Shown in pieces: positions 10,119 through 23,400 of a stretch of DNA of 64,000 nt. The notes under the pieces are model-generated. The model worked only from the letters and a program-made list of their open reading frames with translations. It did not search any database and was not told the origin of the DNA. Made by a program: the position numbers and the translations under genes. The DNA is from Chionis minor. Its lineage: Eukaryota > Chordata > Aves > Charadriiformes > Chionididae. The number at the start of each line of letters is the position of its first letter. Positions within the stretch are counted from its first letter, which is position 1. The stretch is from assembly GCA_013398295.1 (NCBI GenBank), contig VZSF01008831.1, positions 62,001-126,000 on the forward strand, read 5' to 3'.

Positions 10119-13100
10119 GTATTGCTTTCTGTGTCACTAACTTGTTTAATCTAGGATCAGAACTGAATAGTAAGATGTCCAGCACAGAGATACTGTTTTC
10201 CAGAAGAACCAAGGATGCTACAGAGAGACAGCAACACAGCGTAACAAGCAGTTTTTCTAAAATTCAGAAAGGAGATAAGACTCTTGTCTCCATTAAAAAT
10301 ATAGAACTCCCTTGCAGCCCTCAGAAGGAAATGTGAAGGAAAGAGTGAATTAGGAAATCGGTAGTTGCAGCAAAAATAATTACTAGATAGCTATTAAAGG
10401 TTATGGTGAAAACCAGGGGTTAAACATTGCCACCTTTAGCACTGGGCTGGGTGGCTGTAAGCCGTGGTGAGAATTCCATTTGCTAGGGAACATCGTGTAA
10501 GCACTCTTAGATGCAGAAACATTACAGAAGTATTTTTCTCTTGATAAGATTGCATAATGACAAACTGACTTACAAGTAACCAAGGTGACTGAGCTCTACC
10601 TGAGCCATGGAACTTCACATCAGAAGCAGTTAAGAGGGAGCAAGAAAAAGCTCCAGAACATTGTTAGTTTAACCTTAATTTTCAGAGACATTATGAATTT
10701 TTATTGCTTGTGAGTGGGATGTACATTTCTCACTAGTATTCTCCAATACGTGGATACTGACACAGTGCAGTATTGCTTTGTATTTTGTTTTTCCACAGCT
10801 TAAAACCCAGGGAATAAATTTGCTGCTTGAGGAAATTTAAGTAAAGGAATACCATTACTGAAGATGACCATCAGATGACCAAGCTGAGGTACTTGCAAAG
10901 GGAGCACGTGAAAAGAATAAATGTAGTGAACTAAGAAAAAAAGTGGTTTTTTAAGCAAAAAAATATTTCTCAGTGAAGTGCGTGTTTCAGCTCACTACCT
11001 GTGATGATCAGCGAATATGTAATATAAACTTCAGTAGTAATGATTCTTCCGTTAGGGTCCAGTTGATCCAGTTGATCCAGTTTAGGTGAATTCCCACTTG
11101 TGCAGAATGAAGCCATCTACAGGGGCATAATCAAGAAGGAGTGGGGAAAATTTTATGATACCTTAGTAGGACTAGATATATTTAGGACTTTCTTGATGGA
11201 GATGGGAGATTATAGTTCAAATTCTCTCAGGCAGAAGGGGAAATTCAAAATCAATCTCCTATAGCTTAAACGAACCATAAAGTATTCAGGTCAAAAAATC
11301 AATTTCTCTTTGAACTTTGCTCTGAATGTTTTGTTGCTTTTTTAAAATTTTAGATACTTGATGAATTAAGTTCAAATTTTATTGTTTTTAGTGCATTTTG
11401 ACTAATGTATTGCTCACCACAAAAGCCCTTTTTTGCTTGAAAGTTAGTGGTTTGATTAAGGAGAGGGGAGAAACATTGCTATAAAAAGAAAAAAAATTGA
11501 AAATGCAAAATTTTCAGTGTGAAAATACACTACCATCATTATGGAGTGATCTTGCAGTTTTCAAGTGTCTGGTTTGAATAATGCTTGAAATACCAGATGA
11601 AATCTTTATTTTTATAATTTCTAAAAAGAAGTAATGATTTCTAGTTTAGTTTGTTCATCAGCCTCCCACCCCAACACTTATTTTTTTTCTTTTTCTTAGC
11701 AAATGCTCAGTAGGTAAATGCTCCAGCTATTTTATTTGAATAATTAGAGAGTTGATAAGCTATGTCATCTTGGTCTGCACAGTGCTGTAAGAGATATTTA
11801 TGATTTATTATAATGGAAATCTGTGGATGGATTTGGGGCAAAAAGAGTGTGGAAATGAGTGGAGGCAAAAAAAATGAAGAGATTATGCTTTTACTTTTCA
11901 CTAAAACAACCTGGGCTCTGAAATCACATATTACAACATGAATTTAAATCAAATTTATTGAAAGAAGGTGGCTCCTTTAAAACACTGAAAAGCTCAAGGA
12001 GTTTATTTCAGGTGCCAGTGATTGATCTTATTTACATTTTCAAAAGTGAGATTTCCAATTGACTGAATTATTAAATTGAAACACTCAGAGCAAACACTTC
12101 ACTAAGGAAGGATCCATGTACTCTTTCTACTTCCAAGAACACAGGTTGTATTTTTTAAATCAGACAGAAAGGAGAATATTTGTTACCAGGGAAATTTTAG
12201 GAGGCAGAAGGGAGATTGAACTACTGAGTTTGTACGTGTATCAAAAACAAACATTAAAGTGAAAGTTGCTTTCAGACTCCAAATCATCTCTGGAAGAAAT
12301 CAGACATAAGTAGAGTCAAAGTGGGCTACCACCAGTTTAATGGAATTCCAGATATTGTGAATTTGTTGTTAAAAGCCTAGGTAGGTCAATGGTGCTGAAA
12401 CATTTGTGGATGAAATGAGCTAGAGAAATATGCATCCTATGCCACTTGGGGCTGTTAAATAAACATTTTCATGCACTCATCAGCAAGCTGCAATGCTTCT
12501 TCTCTTTGAAAAATTCTGTGAATGGACCAACATTTTCTTAAATTGGATAATGAGTACAGAATACTGGCTGACTGCTGCAAATATGCTATCCAGCTTGTTT
12601 GACAGCTATTCTTTATCAGGTAATAAGTATTCAAAATCTCCAGCTATTTTAACGCAGCATTTAGGACAGGTGGGTTTCCTGATTAAGTCAGAAAAATAGT
12701 GTCATTTAAACCAGCTCAGCACTAGAACTAGTGTCCCTGAATCTTTATGTGGTTGAATACACCTGTGTGAAGAAAACCAGCACAAATCTTATACACTGTT
12801 TAAATTCCAGTCTGAAAAGAAAAGCATACAGATGACCTCTAGGCCTTAAATTGTCTCAATGCAGAACTGACTCCTTTGTATCGTGAAATGCTTTTTGCTG
12901 TTTGTTTAACACTCACCAACTTGTGACTGGCTGTTTGTGCCTTGTTAGAACAATCACTAAAAGCAGAGATCTCAAACAAATTCAAAATGCATTCAAATAG
13001 TGTTCCCACTTTCAGGATTTCATCTCTGTTCTAACAGCTACTGCTCTGCAGAGGTCTGCTGTATGCCAAGTCAGTCTTCACACCTCAACTAATAGTGGTC

Positions 13101-13333
13101 TGATGATCTATAGCAGAGTGGCAAAAGTTTTCACTGTATCCACTATTTACTTCACTGCATTTAATATGTTTGAGATCTTTCTCTGAGTCATTGTGCCAAG
13201 GATTGCAGGGGTAGTAGGCACAGTATAACCTTTGGGTTTTTTCTAATTTAGAGTCAAAGAAGTAAACAGTACTCAAGACTGCAAGATGAAATCCTGAATT
13301 ATGGTAACCTCAACTTCCTCCTGGAAAGACATC
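10119..13333. other. Unique noncoding DNA between the two solo LTRs
   Basis: These 3.2 kb were checked as a possible provirus interior and rejected: no primer-binding site lies next to 13338, no polypurine tract lies next to 10119, and no reverse transcriptase, protease or capsid motif is seen in any frame. A 9-bp unit CCAGTTGAT is tandemly repeated about 2.5 times at 11059-11082. The rest is AT-rich with chance frames only. Confidence 0.65.
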
Positions 13334-13452
13334 ATAGCTGTCGTGGGTTTGGGCTGCATTGGCCCAAGCAAGCCGAGTGACAGATGTTCCCTCTCTCCTG
13401 CCCAGCAGGAGAGACAGAAGAAGAGAGACTAGTTTAGTAGGAACTAACCTAC

Positions 13453-13458
13453 TTTAAT
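13453..13458 (-). terminator. ATTAAA polyadenylation signal in LTR copy 2
   Basis: The minus strand reads CATTAAAG, at the same place as in copy 1. Confidence 0.5.
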
Positions 13459-13779
13459 GAAATATAAAGAATAAAATAACAAAAAAGAAAATAATGAACT
13501 ATATACAAAACCGTATCAAGCTCCCAGGATGACAATCAAATCACCAGCAGGCACTGGGGAAGTCCCAGACTGGACTCAGCGACGGAACGGAACTGGATTC
13601 AGGAACACTTGGGTCAGGATCAAAGGCAGACGAACAGATGGAGTCCTCCTCAGATGCCGGCCATTGAAGAAGAAAAACAAGAGTCCCAGCAAGAGCAAAA
13701 GCCTGAGCTAGCTGGAGAAGAAAGTGGAGCGGAAAGCCATAAAATGGAAAACCGGATGCTGACCCTTTGATCCCTCAGT

Positions 13780-13786
13780 TTTTATA
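13780..13786 (-). promoter_or_regulatory. TATA box of LTR copy 2
   Basis: The minus strand reads AGTATAAAAACTGA, identical to copy 1 over the core and the next bases. No chance of judging activity from sequence alone. Confidence 0.6.
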
Positions 13787-14135
13787 CTGAGCATGATGCA
13801 GATGGGATGGAATACACTGTCTGGTCAGTTTTGGGTCACCTGTCCTGTCCGCTCCTCCCCATAGATGGGACCCCTCTATGCTTCTCCGCTTCCAACCCTC
13901 CAACAGGGCAAATAACAAAGTTGTCTGGCCTTGGTCGTTATCGCAATAAGTTTAAGCAAGGGCCTCTCTGCATACTGTGCCTTGGCATCAGCTATAAACA
14001 TGGGTCTTATCACTCTGAGAAAGAGCAGTTTTCTGCACAATATGCTGTTAATTTCAGCAGTTAGAAGAGGCCTAGTTAGAAAGCAGAGTTACTGAACAAA
14101 ATTGGTCCTGTTTTACCTCAAACCAGGACAACAGC

Positions 14136-17100
14136 ATTGTTGAGAAACTCATCTGAAGAGACAAGACTTGAAAGCTTCCAACTTGCCTACAGCACATGAC
14201 AAAATGTAAGCTGCCGTGGTTGTGGGGGCAGTGGCACTCAGGCTTTTTCCCGCTCTGGCTCTTCCATTGCCCTTCAACACTATTCTTTAATCCTATGTTG
14301 CCTGAAGTATGAACTATAATTTGTTGTTCCTCATTTCCACATGCTGACTCCTTCTGTCCTCCACTAGAGTTATGAAAAATTACCTTTTGGGGCTAGAAAT
14401 AAGTACCTTTAACTACATGTCTTGACCTGGACACCCTCAGTGTTAAGGTCATAGACCTTTCCAATTTTAGTCACTTGAAACCTCCATACTGGTATTCCAC
14501 AGCTTTGATCTTACCGTCAGGCTTTAGGCAACACTCCATGCAAGCCATGACTTGCCTGACTACTAGTGACCATTCAAGTTTAATCATCACTGACTTGGCT
14601 TTCACAAAGTCTTTGTCTCCTTTAAAAGTCCAACTTAGCTAGAGCAGGCTTTCTGAAATAAGTAAGCCTACTGCTGAGCTAAAAAGACTAGGTGAAAAAA
14701 AAAAAGAAAAAAGAAAAAAGCACAGAGAACCAAAACACCATAAGGTTTGCCTGTAGATATCACAGTCTTGAAGTTATTTTAAATACTGAGGCCTTAAAAG
14801 CCTAAAGATCCTCAAGTCTGGGCTAAAAAAATAAAACATGTATACATGTGTTTTCATTTGAACACAAGCTGCCGCTGCATCTTTAATTTATCTTTGAACC
14901 AGATGTGTTTTGAGTTGAAGTTAGACTTCAAAGGGGAAAATAAACATTCAATAGGAAATATTTTTCTTATTCAGAGTAGAGACTGAAAGTGTAAATTTTG
15001 CTCTGAAAAGATAAAACTCTGTTCTAAATGTTCCATTCAGAAGTTCAGAAATGGTTCAGAAGTTTACCTCAGAAAAGTACAGAAAATTACAGTTGTGAAC
15101 CTTAGGCACATTTCTCCAGCTGATCAAGTCCACAGTGTTAAGTTGGAACATATATCTGGCTATTGTGATAATTACATATCTTCATGCTTGAAATGCCTGA
15201 ACACTACGTCTGCAATTTTTCTTTACCGGTTTGACTTAATTTCCCCTGTGAAAAACCCAGAAATAGTCTGATCTTCCTCCCTTGTTCTTCAGCTCACTCA
15301 ACATCCATGCTCAGATCCCTGATGTTTGTGTCTTTGTGTCTAGTCACCTACCCTGACACATACCCAGATGCATATATATTTAGGTACCTTGCTGAAACCT
15401 TCGCTTTTCAGTTAAACCCTTGGCTAACTCCTACAGACTTTTCCTCTCATCCTCCACAGCAAGTGTGAGACACTTTCTCCCGCCTTCCACCTTTGCCCAA
15501 CTGCTCCGTGCCTGCAGCTTTATTAGCCCCTTTCTGCTTCCTCTCTCTCTGCTTTTTACAAGCCTCTCTCTTTATTTCCTTTCCTTTACTCTTCATCAGC
15601 TTCCCAGCCAGTTTCTCTTATGCTCAGCCTTGCACTAGGACCTCCTATTTTGCTCTGTTCTGACAAATGACTTCCTAGTCTTCCACTCAATGGAAGACAT
15701 ACTTCATTCACAAGCTGCTTTTACTCATAATCCAGTTCATTATTTACAAAAAAGGAAACCCGCATTTTCCCTAAATTATGGTTTCCAGGCACACACCCTG
15801 TTTCCTATTAATAGGACCAATACCTTGGGTGAGCAATGAGCAGGGTCAATACTATTAAGGTGAATGCTCTCTTCCATTTTAACTCTCAAAAGCTGTTAGC
15901 TATGAGTGTTATGATCTAGCTGTGTGATCATACAGCCTGATGGACACAGAAAACAGTGGAAATTTTTCTGCATATGAATAGTCAGCAAGAAGAGATTTAT
16001 AACCATCTCCTTAATAATATCAGCTTCTTAATCCTTTTGGCGGATAGAGAAATATTCTGTCTTTGTAATATTAGGAGAGAATGATCTTGAGTTATTCAAG
16101 GTCAAGCTGGAGTATGTATTAGGGAAGTGATTGTATGTCTTATCTGTAACTTCACATCTTATTTATAGTACATTTTCTCCTTTTGTATCTTCAAAGTGAA
16201 GGCAACAATGCTGGTGATAAAGAAGATAAAGAACTGGCAGGCATTTAGGTTTAACCACTCTGTCATTTAGGGCTGCTCTCAAGGCCTGTGTAAAAATGAG
16301 CTTTGAAATGAATTTGACCACCTTTCTTTTAGTATGTATGAAAGAGTGGCTTATATTAAAACAGGAACAGAAAGATTTTACCTTTACCTATAAACATATA
16401 ACTATCTATTGCTACATAAATTTGCAGTGTATATATATATTATAAATATGAAACTAAACAAACCTGTATAAAATTGCATGTTATTATTCGTTGTACGTGT
16501 AGCTATGTGCTATTCATCTCCACCATTCAAACAATTCAACCATTTTATAATATGCCTATAAGTACAGCAACAAAGTTCAAATGATATTTTATATAAATCT
16601 GTGCTTTTTGCCTTAAATATGAACAAACCAACCTGGACTAAAATGATTGTCTGGAAAAAAAAAAAAAAGAGCTTACTGTAAACTTTATGTATCATTTGAG
16701 GTTACAACATTGCAGCATACCAGAGGACCATTGAATTCTTCTGCTGCCTCCCAGATCAGCTGTGTGAATCCCCCAATTTATATTGGAAAAAAGAAACAGT
16801 AATAAAACAAACAAAGAAACAAAATGCCAAACAGCAACTTTAGATGTCTCAGAACATTTTTTGCTTGGTGATTTCACTATCCATGCTATTTCTGATTCCT
16901 GCGCCTGAATGGCTCTTCCTTTTTGGACTTACATGTAGTAGCCTGAATAGCATGACAGATTGCACTTGCGGGATAAAGACATTCACAGAATTATTTTTTT
17001 CTTGCTGCTCTAACTTACTGGATCTTCTTTACTCCTTCCCGTTACTTATATGCATGATAATACTAGGAGCAAGAAAACAGTGCAATATTCCAAGGCATCA

Positions 17101-19599
17101 AAACGTGTGTAGTTGTACCATAATTAGTGTAGAGCAATTGCAGCTGGCAGCAGCACTGTGGCAAAGTCTAAGCGTGTTCTTGTCTCCCCTTCTTCCTCAG
17201 CTCTTGCTCTTGTCCCATTAATGTTGACCTCCAGACCCTGGTGTGGCAGTGGCAGGGAGAAGCAGCCTGTTCCTTAACCATCTCTGGGCAGCCCACACAA
17301 GCCTGAAGGCTAGTTCTGCATATGTGTTTGGAAAGCACACCACAACTAAGCTGTATGATCAGCTATTGCCTCGTGACCAGGATCCGATTCAACAGCCATT
17401 TTTGTATGTGCTTATTCAATATGGTCATCCTGTTTCAGGGGCTGATGAACTGAACAAGGCCACACCTTTAAAAAATGCCAATGGAGTTTGGGTCTTGAGC
17501 ACTGAATGATGCTCTGCCTATATAATATATATTATTGGAAGAGGGTTGCAGTATCTGCTTTTATCTCACCATGTCTGCTTACCGAGTGAGAACTGAGAAC
17601 AACTAAGGGACAGTTCCTGCAACAGCAGCTTATGTATGTGCTTGGGTCCTGTTTCCTACCCATCCTGAGGCTGAGTTTGAAGCTCCATCCTTGAAGCTCC
17701 TAGGATTCCATGGGTTAGAGGATCCCATAATACTGTTTTAGCCAGGTGCCTGTCCTGGGAATGACTGGAGAGAGGGGTGAAGGAGTTACCCAGGCTGCAA
17801 GGCACGTACACACACTGCTGCTGGTCCAGATTTATTAGTGGGTATTGCCTTCCTCCCATCATATAACTCACATGTGGCCAGAGTTGCACAAAAGACACAT
17901 GGAAAGGGCAAAATCTGCACACAGAAGAGTTTTTAGTCTAAACTAACAGAAGAAGATTAGACACAGAATTTCATTATGAGACGAGAAGCTAGATCTGACT
18001 TTAGGTGTCATCTATTTTCTGATTGAAGTTAATATGCCTTTAAAATCATGAATCAAAGGAGCATTTCAATTTAAACTGTCTTATGCTACTGTATCACTGA
18101 CCTGAAAGATAAAGAAATGTAAATGGTATTCAAACCTCTTAATTGCTGCCAATAGCAATTCTTTTGTTACTCTGCAAGGGAAACAATAAAGGCATATCTT
18201 TTAGAGTGCAAAGCCGCAGGTGGAAGAAGAAGTAAGTACCTCATTAACAATACTACGCTACAAGTGTGCCTAAGGACCCACTGAATTCAAGGCAAGTGTT
18301 AAAACAGGTTACCTTGAATGAATGACTAAATTTTTCCAGTGACAGTCTCTCTGCTGAAAGGTGCCTAGAGCTACCAGTTCTTAGGTTTGCCTGCCATACC
18401 CATCTGTCTTTCACCATTCCATGCAGTTCACTTCTCTCTCAAGTCAGTATCTTCAAGGTATTTGAAAGCTGGGAATTAGAGATTGTAGAATAATAGCTCT
18501 TGCACACTCTAGCCACTCACAGTCATGACATTGTTAAAGAGATTGGGTATTTATTTTAGTGAGCATCAGAGAGCACTAAAACAAATAAAAAAAGCATTAG
18601 TTGTGAGTTACTGAAGGAGATATTTGAACCATCAAAGATGGGTGAATCAAGCCCAGGAAATTTAAAATATTCTCTGTGTGTTTGTAGATATATATATTAC
18701 TTTTTAGATATACTCTAAGCCAGACTGCAGACATTTCCTTTTCATCTTCTGTATACTTAATAACTTTGTAAAATGCACTGAATGCTATGATAGAGAGATG
18801 GCATAAAAGCAAAGTGCCTAGCCAATTCCTGCTTGCTTTGCTCATGCAATTAGGCAGTGCCTGCATCGGTAAATCAAACAATGTTTTTTCCAGCACTAGA
18901 TGAACTGATTTCTCAGCTGTCTTCAGCAACCAAATGAGAACACTTTCACATCTCTGTCTTCTCAAAAATGCTCTAAAGTAAAAAAAAAAGTAAAACCCAA
19001 ACACTTGCTGAAAGAAGCTACCATCTTTATAATAGATGCAGAAAACGGGACAAATGCGTGGTGGAGACCAAAAAGATAACTTGTCAGCCCAGCCCAGACT
19101 TCACTGGAGCCAGGTAGATTCCCCATTCTGACAGTGAGTTTCAGAATAATTCAGGGCCCAAGTCTGAGGTTGTGACAATAAAAAAGTGCATAAATTGATT
19201 CATAAAATCTGTATGTTAAATAGATCATTAAATAAAATCGATCACAACTAAATAAAATTGAAAAGTTAGTTTAAAAATAAAACAAAAAAAATCTACTAAC
19301 ACATGTTTCTCCCAGCAAAAAAGAATGAAGAAAAAGTTAATTTTTGATTCTAGTCACATATTGTAGCACTCAGTTACTGGGATGAGGAATGTAGCATAGA
19401 AATCTAATTAGAACAAAGTTTATTTGTCTTGCTAATTCTTTGCTTTACTGCAGTCTTTCACAGGGAAGAACATTCACTGAAGTCATTCAGTGTAAAGTAA
19501 GTGGTATTTAAAGGAAGACACCTATTCAAAATGTGCATATGCTTCATACAGTTGCGTAAGAAAAGAAGTTTGCTTAAAATATCTTACTGCTTATTCCTA
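14136..19599. other. Noncoding DNA with small tracts
   Basis: No recognisable gene. Contents noted: an A-rich tract at 14695-14719; a perfect 14-bp palindrome ACATGTATACATGT at 14836-14849; a pyrimidine-rich stretch at about 15420-15660; TA repeats near 16430-16442; and A14 at 16655-16668. The longest open frames of the whole window lie here (16844-17221 plus, 125 codons; 18597-19004 minus, 135 codons). They are rich in Leu, Phe, Ser and Cys or Lys and Ile in the manner of chance frames and match no family I know. A frame at 17243-17509 (88 codons from GTG) is likewise unrecognised. Confidence 0.55.
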
Positions 19600-20288
19600 A
19601 AATATATTCAGCATGGTCTTTCTGGAAGGGCACGGCAGACTAAATATATCATAGCCTACATCTACCCCAGTTCCCTCAGCAGGGTTGGGGAATGCTCCTG
19701 GGCACAGGCACTCCATCCCCTCTGCCATTAAGTGACAGCGCAGTCCTGGCACCAGCTGTAACTCAGGGCAGCCATAACTCTCTCCCTGACCCCTTTCTGG
19801 TGTTTGCACAGCCCAAGGACCAAAAGAATATGCGGACATGCACGTGAGCTTTCCACACCAACTTGACTCATCTGCAGAGACCAGCTCAGAGTACAGCTTT
19901 GGTATTGGTGTAGATGTAGCTTATGGGATACCATGATGCATGGTGAATGCTGCCCTCTTCAATGGCCCCAGGACAGATTTGCCCAAGAGAAGTGATGCCT
20001 CTGGCCCATCTAGGGTAAGGGGTTTGGGCATGAGTTTGCTGCATGTGAAGAACAGCCCAATTAAGAAAGAAATATTCAAGGTGTGGTCCTTGGCTCATAA
20101 ACCAAGATCTCTCCTAAAACTTGCCTTCCCTTGGCCAGATTTCTCCTTGGCTGTTGCCTTGCCCTGTTGCTACAGCAGCAGCTTAACTGCACTTAGCATT
20201 CAGGTGACACCAACCAGAGCAACTGGGACAGTGATGTGCACAATAGTCCCTCACTAATGTTCCTCATTCCCTGTTGCATTCTTACAAG
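19600..20288. other. GC-richer island, possible old repeat
   Basis: G+C is visibly higher than on either side. Several overlapping short frames on both strands cover it (for example 19597-19839 minus and 19940-20257 plus), which is what GC-rich noncoding DNA gives. I could not assign it to CR1 or to the LTR family found elsewhere in the window. It may be an ancient retroelement remnant or a transcribed noncoding region. No CpG cluster strong enough to call a promoter island is seen. Confidence 0.3.
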
Positions 20289-20464
20289 CTTGCTGACCTA
20301 GTGACCACATCTTACTGGCTGGACAAGTGCCAGCGTGCCCTCAAGTCACTTGCCATATGTTTGAACTTATTAGTAGAAAATCTGGGAGAAGGGAGGATCT
20401 TCATCCCCTCCTATGACTACTATGGATTTAAGTACTACTCAGTCCTAGCTGCAGCCTGTCCTAG
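20289..20464 (+). other. Exon-like segment, function unknown
   Basis: The segment is preceded by a pyrimidine-rich stretch ending in TTGCATTCTTACAAG, a possible 3' splice site. It is followed by AG|GTGAGT at 20463-20470, a perfect 5' splice-site consensus. All 176 nt are open in one plus-strand frame (58 codons plus 2 nt), and the first in-frame stop is the TGA formed by the donor itself. The peptide shows no family I recognise. It may be an exon of a long noncoding RNA, a coding exon of a gene whose other exons lie outside the window, or chance. Confidence 0.2.
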
Positions 20465-20470
20465 GTGAGT

Positions 20471-23400
20471 TTACAGAGAAATCCTTTAGCAATAAATTTC
20501 TTCCTGCAGATACAACCCTTTTTAACAGGAAATGTTTTTCTAGTAGAACCAATGCCTGGTCCCTGCATGAAGCACATGATACCAGAGTGTCAGTGGGAAT
20601 TTTGAAATTAAATAATTGCTACCACTGTTTAAGCTGCTGCCAACTTAAGAACTGTGACAACAAAATCATAACCTTAAAATTTACTGAAAGCACCTAGAAT
20701 ACATCTGGCTTTTGGGATGCTCTTTCACTCATACATATGATAATCATTATAAATCGCTGAAATGGCCTCTAATCACTATGTTTGATGCATTTCTCTACGT
20801 ATGGCCTGTTTACAAGCTTCCAAAGAACTATTGATAGTGTTGATAATAGGAAGTGAGACAGATGAGGTGGTTGAAAAGTCAAAGAAGAGTGTTGAACAAG
20901 CTGAAAATTTCATATTATCAGTTTGGTAATACCTTGTCAAAGATAAAACTTTTGGGACAATTTTCTTCAAGTTCTGCACAGAGTACAATTTTAGTCACCT
21001 AGAAAAACATCTGATGGAAAATGGATTTAAAACGAACAGTATTTAATTAACTTTATTGTAATCATAATATAAACAAATAATTGTCTTACTGCTTCATCTA
21101 AGCTGTTTTCTGTTTTTCACTGTTCTACATTTTAAGTATTTGTTGAAAGTTTCCAAGTTCTTTCATTATTTTCAGTCATAATGGACTATATGATGCCAAT
21201 CAGCAAACTAACCAAGTAGTTTATGCATGGAAAAATAAATAGAAAACTTGTGCAAAATACTTAATGAGTGATCAATAAATATTTTCTCACTAAGACAACA
21301 AATGGTTTCCAATATAACAACTCACAAGCATGGCCTTTTTAAAAGATGTATCAATTTTCACTGTTCAAAAATACTGTATGGTTCTGAGAAAATTCATTTT
21401 TTAAAAAAAAAACTAGACTCATGAATTACACATGACCTGAAATTAGATATTTAAAATCTGAATTTCTGTGCATCTTTATTTGGTATAATATGACTAGATA
21501 ATACTTAATACAATGTCATTTGTACGTGTACAGCTTTTTTATTTCATAACGGCAGCTTATCTGTTCAGTGCCTAGACAAGAAGTATACTAACTGTTAAAT
21601 AGATGTTTACAATATTTTTTAACCTCTGCATGGTAAATTGATCCTAATTAAGCAGGATTAGAGTATTGATCCTTCCATGTGAAATAAAAAGATGTCACCA
21701 CCAAGGCCTAATTTACATTCTTGTTGTTCACCACATGTAAAAAAAATATCTTTTGGGATGACAAATGAGGATCCTTTGTCAGCAATTCAGTGTCTGCAAT
21801 ACATTTGGAACTGGTTTCTTCGTTCAAATTGATAACAAATATGTGATCTGAAGAAAACGCTCTCTTTTGTTTTTTTGGCATGCTATGCTAGTTCACACTG
21901 AATTATGTTGCATTAGATCATCAGCCAAGCAGTGGGGGAGAAGAGGAGGAGGAAAGGGGGGCTGGAGAGGAGAGTGAATGCGTGACATAATCTAAAGAGT
22001 GCTTTAAAATCATTGGAAGTACAGATGAAACAGCAGTATATCAGGAGCCCCTGTTAAGTGCTGTAACTTGGGTTCAAAAGGGCATAGATCCTGACCCTTG
22101 CCTTCTTCATGGCTTATTTATAGCTTTCAGAAACACATTATTTTGTAGAGGAAGCTGCGATAAGATACAGATGCAGACGAGCAGCAGCTGCATGGCTGGC
22201 AGACCCTAAAATCTCAGTCACAGAGAAGTTCTTAGTACATGAAGCACCATTATAAAACAAAGAACTAAATACAAAACTTCTGACAGCCCCACCTCCCAAC
22301 AACATGACTTAGACTAGACAGTTAATACTTAATAAAAAATGATAAAAAACTACTATGCAGCACTTAATAATTTACCAGTGGTTTATTATGCTGTTACATG
22401 ATATGACACTTGTGTAATTTATTTTTCTTTAAAGTCATGTAATGAAATGCTACATTGTAAATCTAAGTCATTTTCTTCCTGCAGAAGGAAGAAAAAAAAA
22501 TGTCAGGCTAAAAGAGTCTAAACAGATGTTTAATGCAAGTGGCAAGAAGGAAGAATATTAGAAATAGTTGTGCAAACTGGTGAAATACCAATCTGCTTGC
22601 AGAAATCTCAATTTCTTTATATTCTAATGGTTGAAAAAAAATATTTCAAATGCTAGTGCAGATACCTATTGCATATTCAGAGTATGATAGCCAACAATAA
22701 GTGTGCAAGGCATAATCGGCATGCCAAGCGGCAGGGTCTGATGAGGTTGTAACAGACTCTCTTTGTCTAGACTCTTCTGATTACATCCCATTTGCTTTCC
22801 CTTTTTACTGACAAACTTGACTTCCAAATTATGGTAATGTTATTATGCTCTTTCTCTAACTGGTTGTATTTACATTTCCTTATCTCAGAATGAGTTTAAA
22901 GAAATTTAACTGAAAACAAGTTTTCCCTGTTAACATTTTTCATTATCTAGCCAGTTTCTGAGAGAGTCAATTCCTGTCCACTTATTATTCTTATGCCTTT
23001 ATTTGCATCCAGGCTTCTTCCCAACAGTACTTAAGAAAAGTTAGACAAAGTTTAAAACCTAGACCCTAAGTGCTATTGTGTGGGGGGCAAAACAGGAGAG
23101 TTTGGAAGCTTAAGACCCACAGCTCAACTTAAACTACCTTTCTGCATTTCATCTATTGGAATTCTGAAATGAGTTGTTTAAAACACTGGAAAGTGCTATA
23201 CACCTGCTCTAGAATGTTTATTGAGGAACAGCAAAAACAAAGGTGGTCTTTCAACCCAAGTCTGATTTCTGTTTCTGTAGCTTAAATCTCGGGTTTCTGA
23301 ATGTTATAAAAATGGAAAATTTCTACATACCTTGAAAAACACACTGATCTACTGTAATATCTTTCTGCAAGATTAAAAAAAAAACCCCACAACCTCTTCC

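Larger units (their letters stand above)
13339..14130 (-). mobile_element. Solo LTR of the same avian ERV family, copy 2
   Basis: A 792-bp element of the same family and orientation as copy 1. The minus strand begins TGTCCTGGTTTGAGG and ends CCCACGACA, giving the canonical TG...CA termini. Flanking 5-mers are ATAGC (13334-13338) and ACAGC (14131-14135), a target-site duplication with one mismatch. Copy 2 has about 80 bp (13671-13757) that are absent from copy 1. They lie between the TATA box and the poly(A) signal. Over a 258-bp indel-free block I count 41 differences between the copies, about 84% identity. No viral genes adjoin. Copies 1 and 2 are separate insertions because their target sites differ. 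Confidence 0.88.

Noticed and set aside
9400..14130. A complete provirus with LTRs at both ends
   Set aside because: The flanking duplications differ between the two LTRs, the interior has no primer-binding site or viral genes, and the LTRs differ by about 16%. Two solo LTRs fit better.
16844..17221. 125-codon plus-strand frame with hydrophobic stretches, perhaps a membrane protein
   Set aside because: The Leu/Phe/Ser/Cys richness is explained by T/C-rich DNA. There is no clear signal peptide or ordered membrane-segment pattern and no family resemblance.
17243..17509. 88-codon frame from GTG that looks somewhat codon-like
   Set aside because: It has no ATG start, no known domain and no splice context. 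I cannot distinguish it from a chance frame.
18597..19004. 135-codon minus-strand open frame, the longest in the window
   Set aside because: No recognisable domain. The composition follows the AT-rich base content, and it includes TA-repeat-encoded Ile/Tyr residues near its end. No splice or promoter context supports it.
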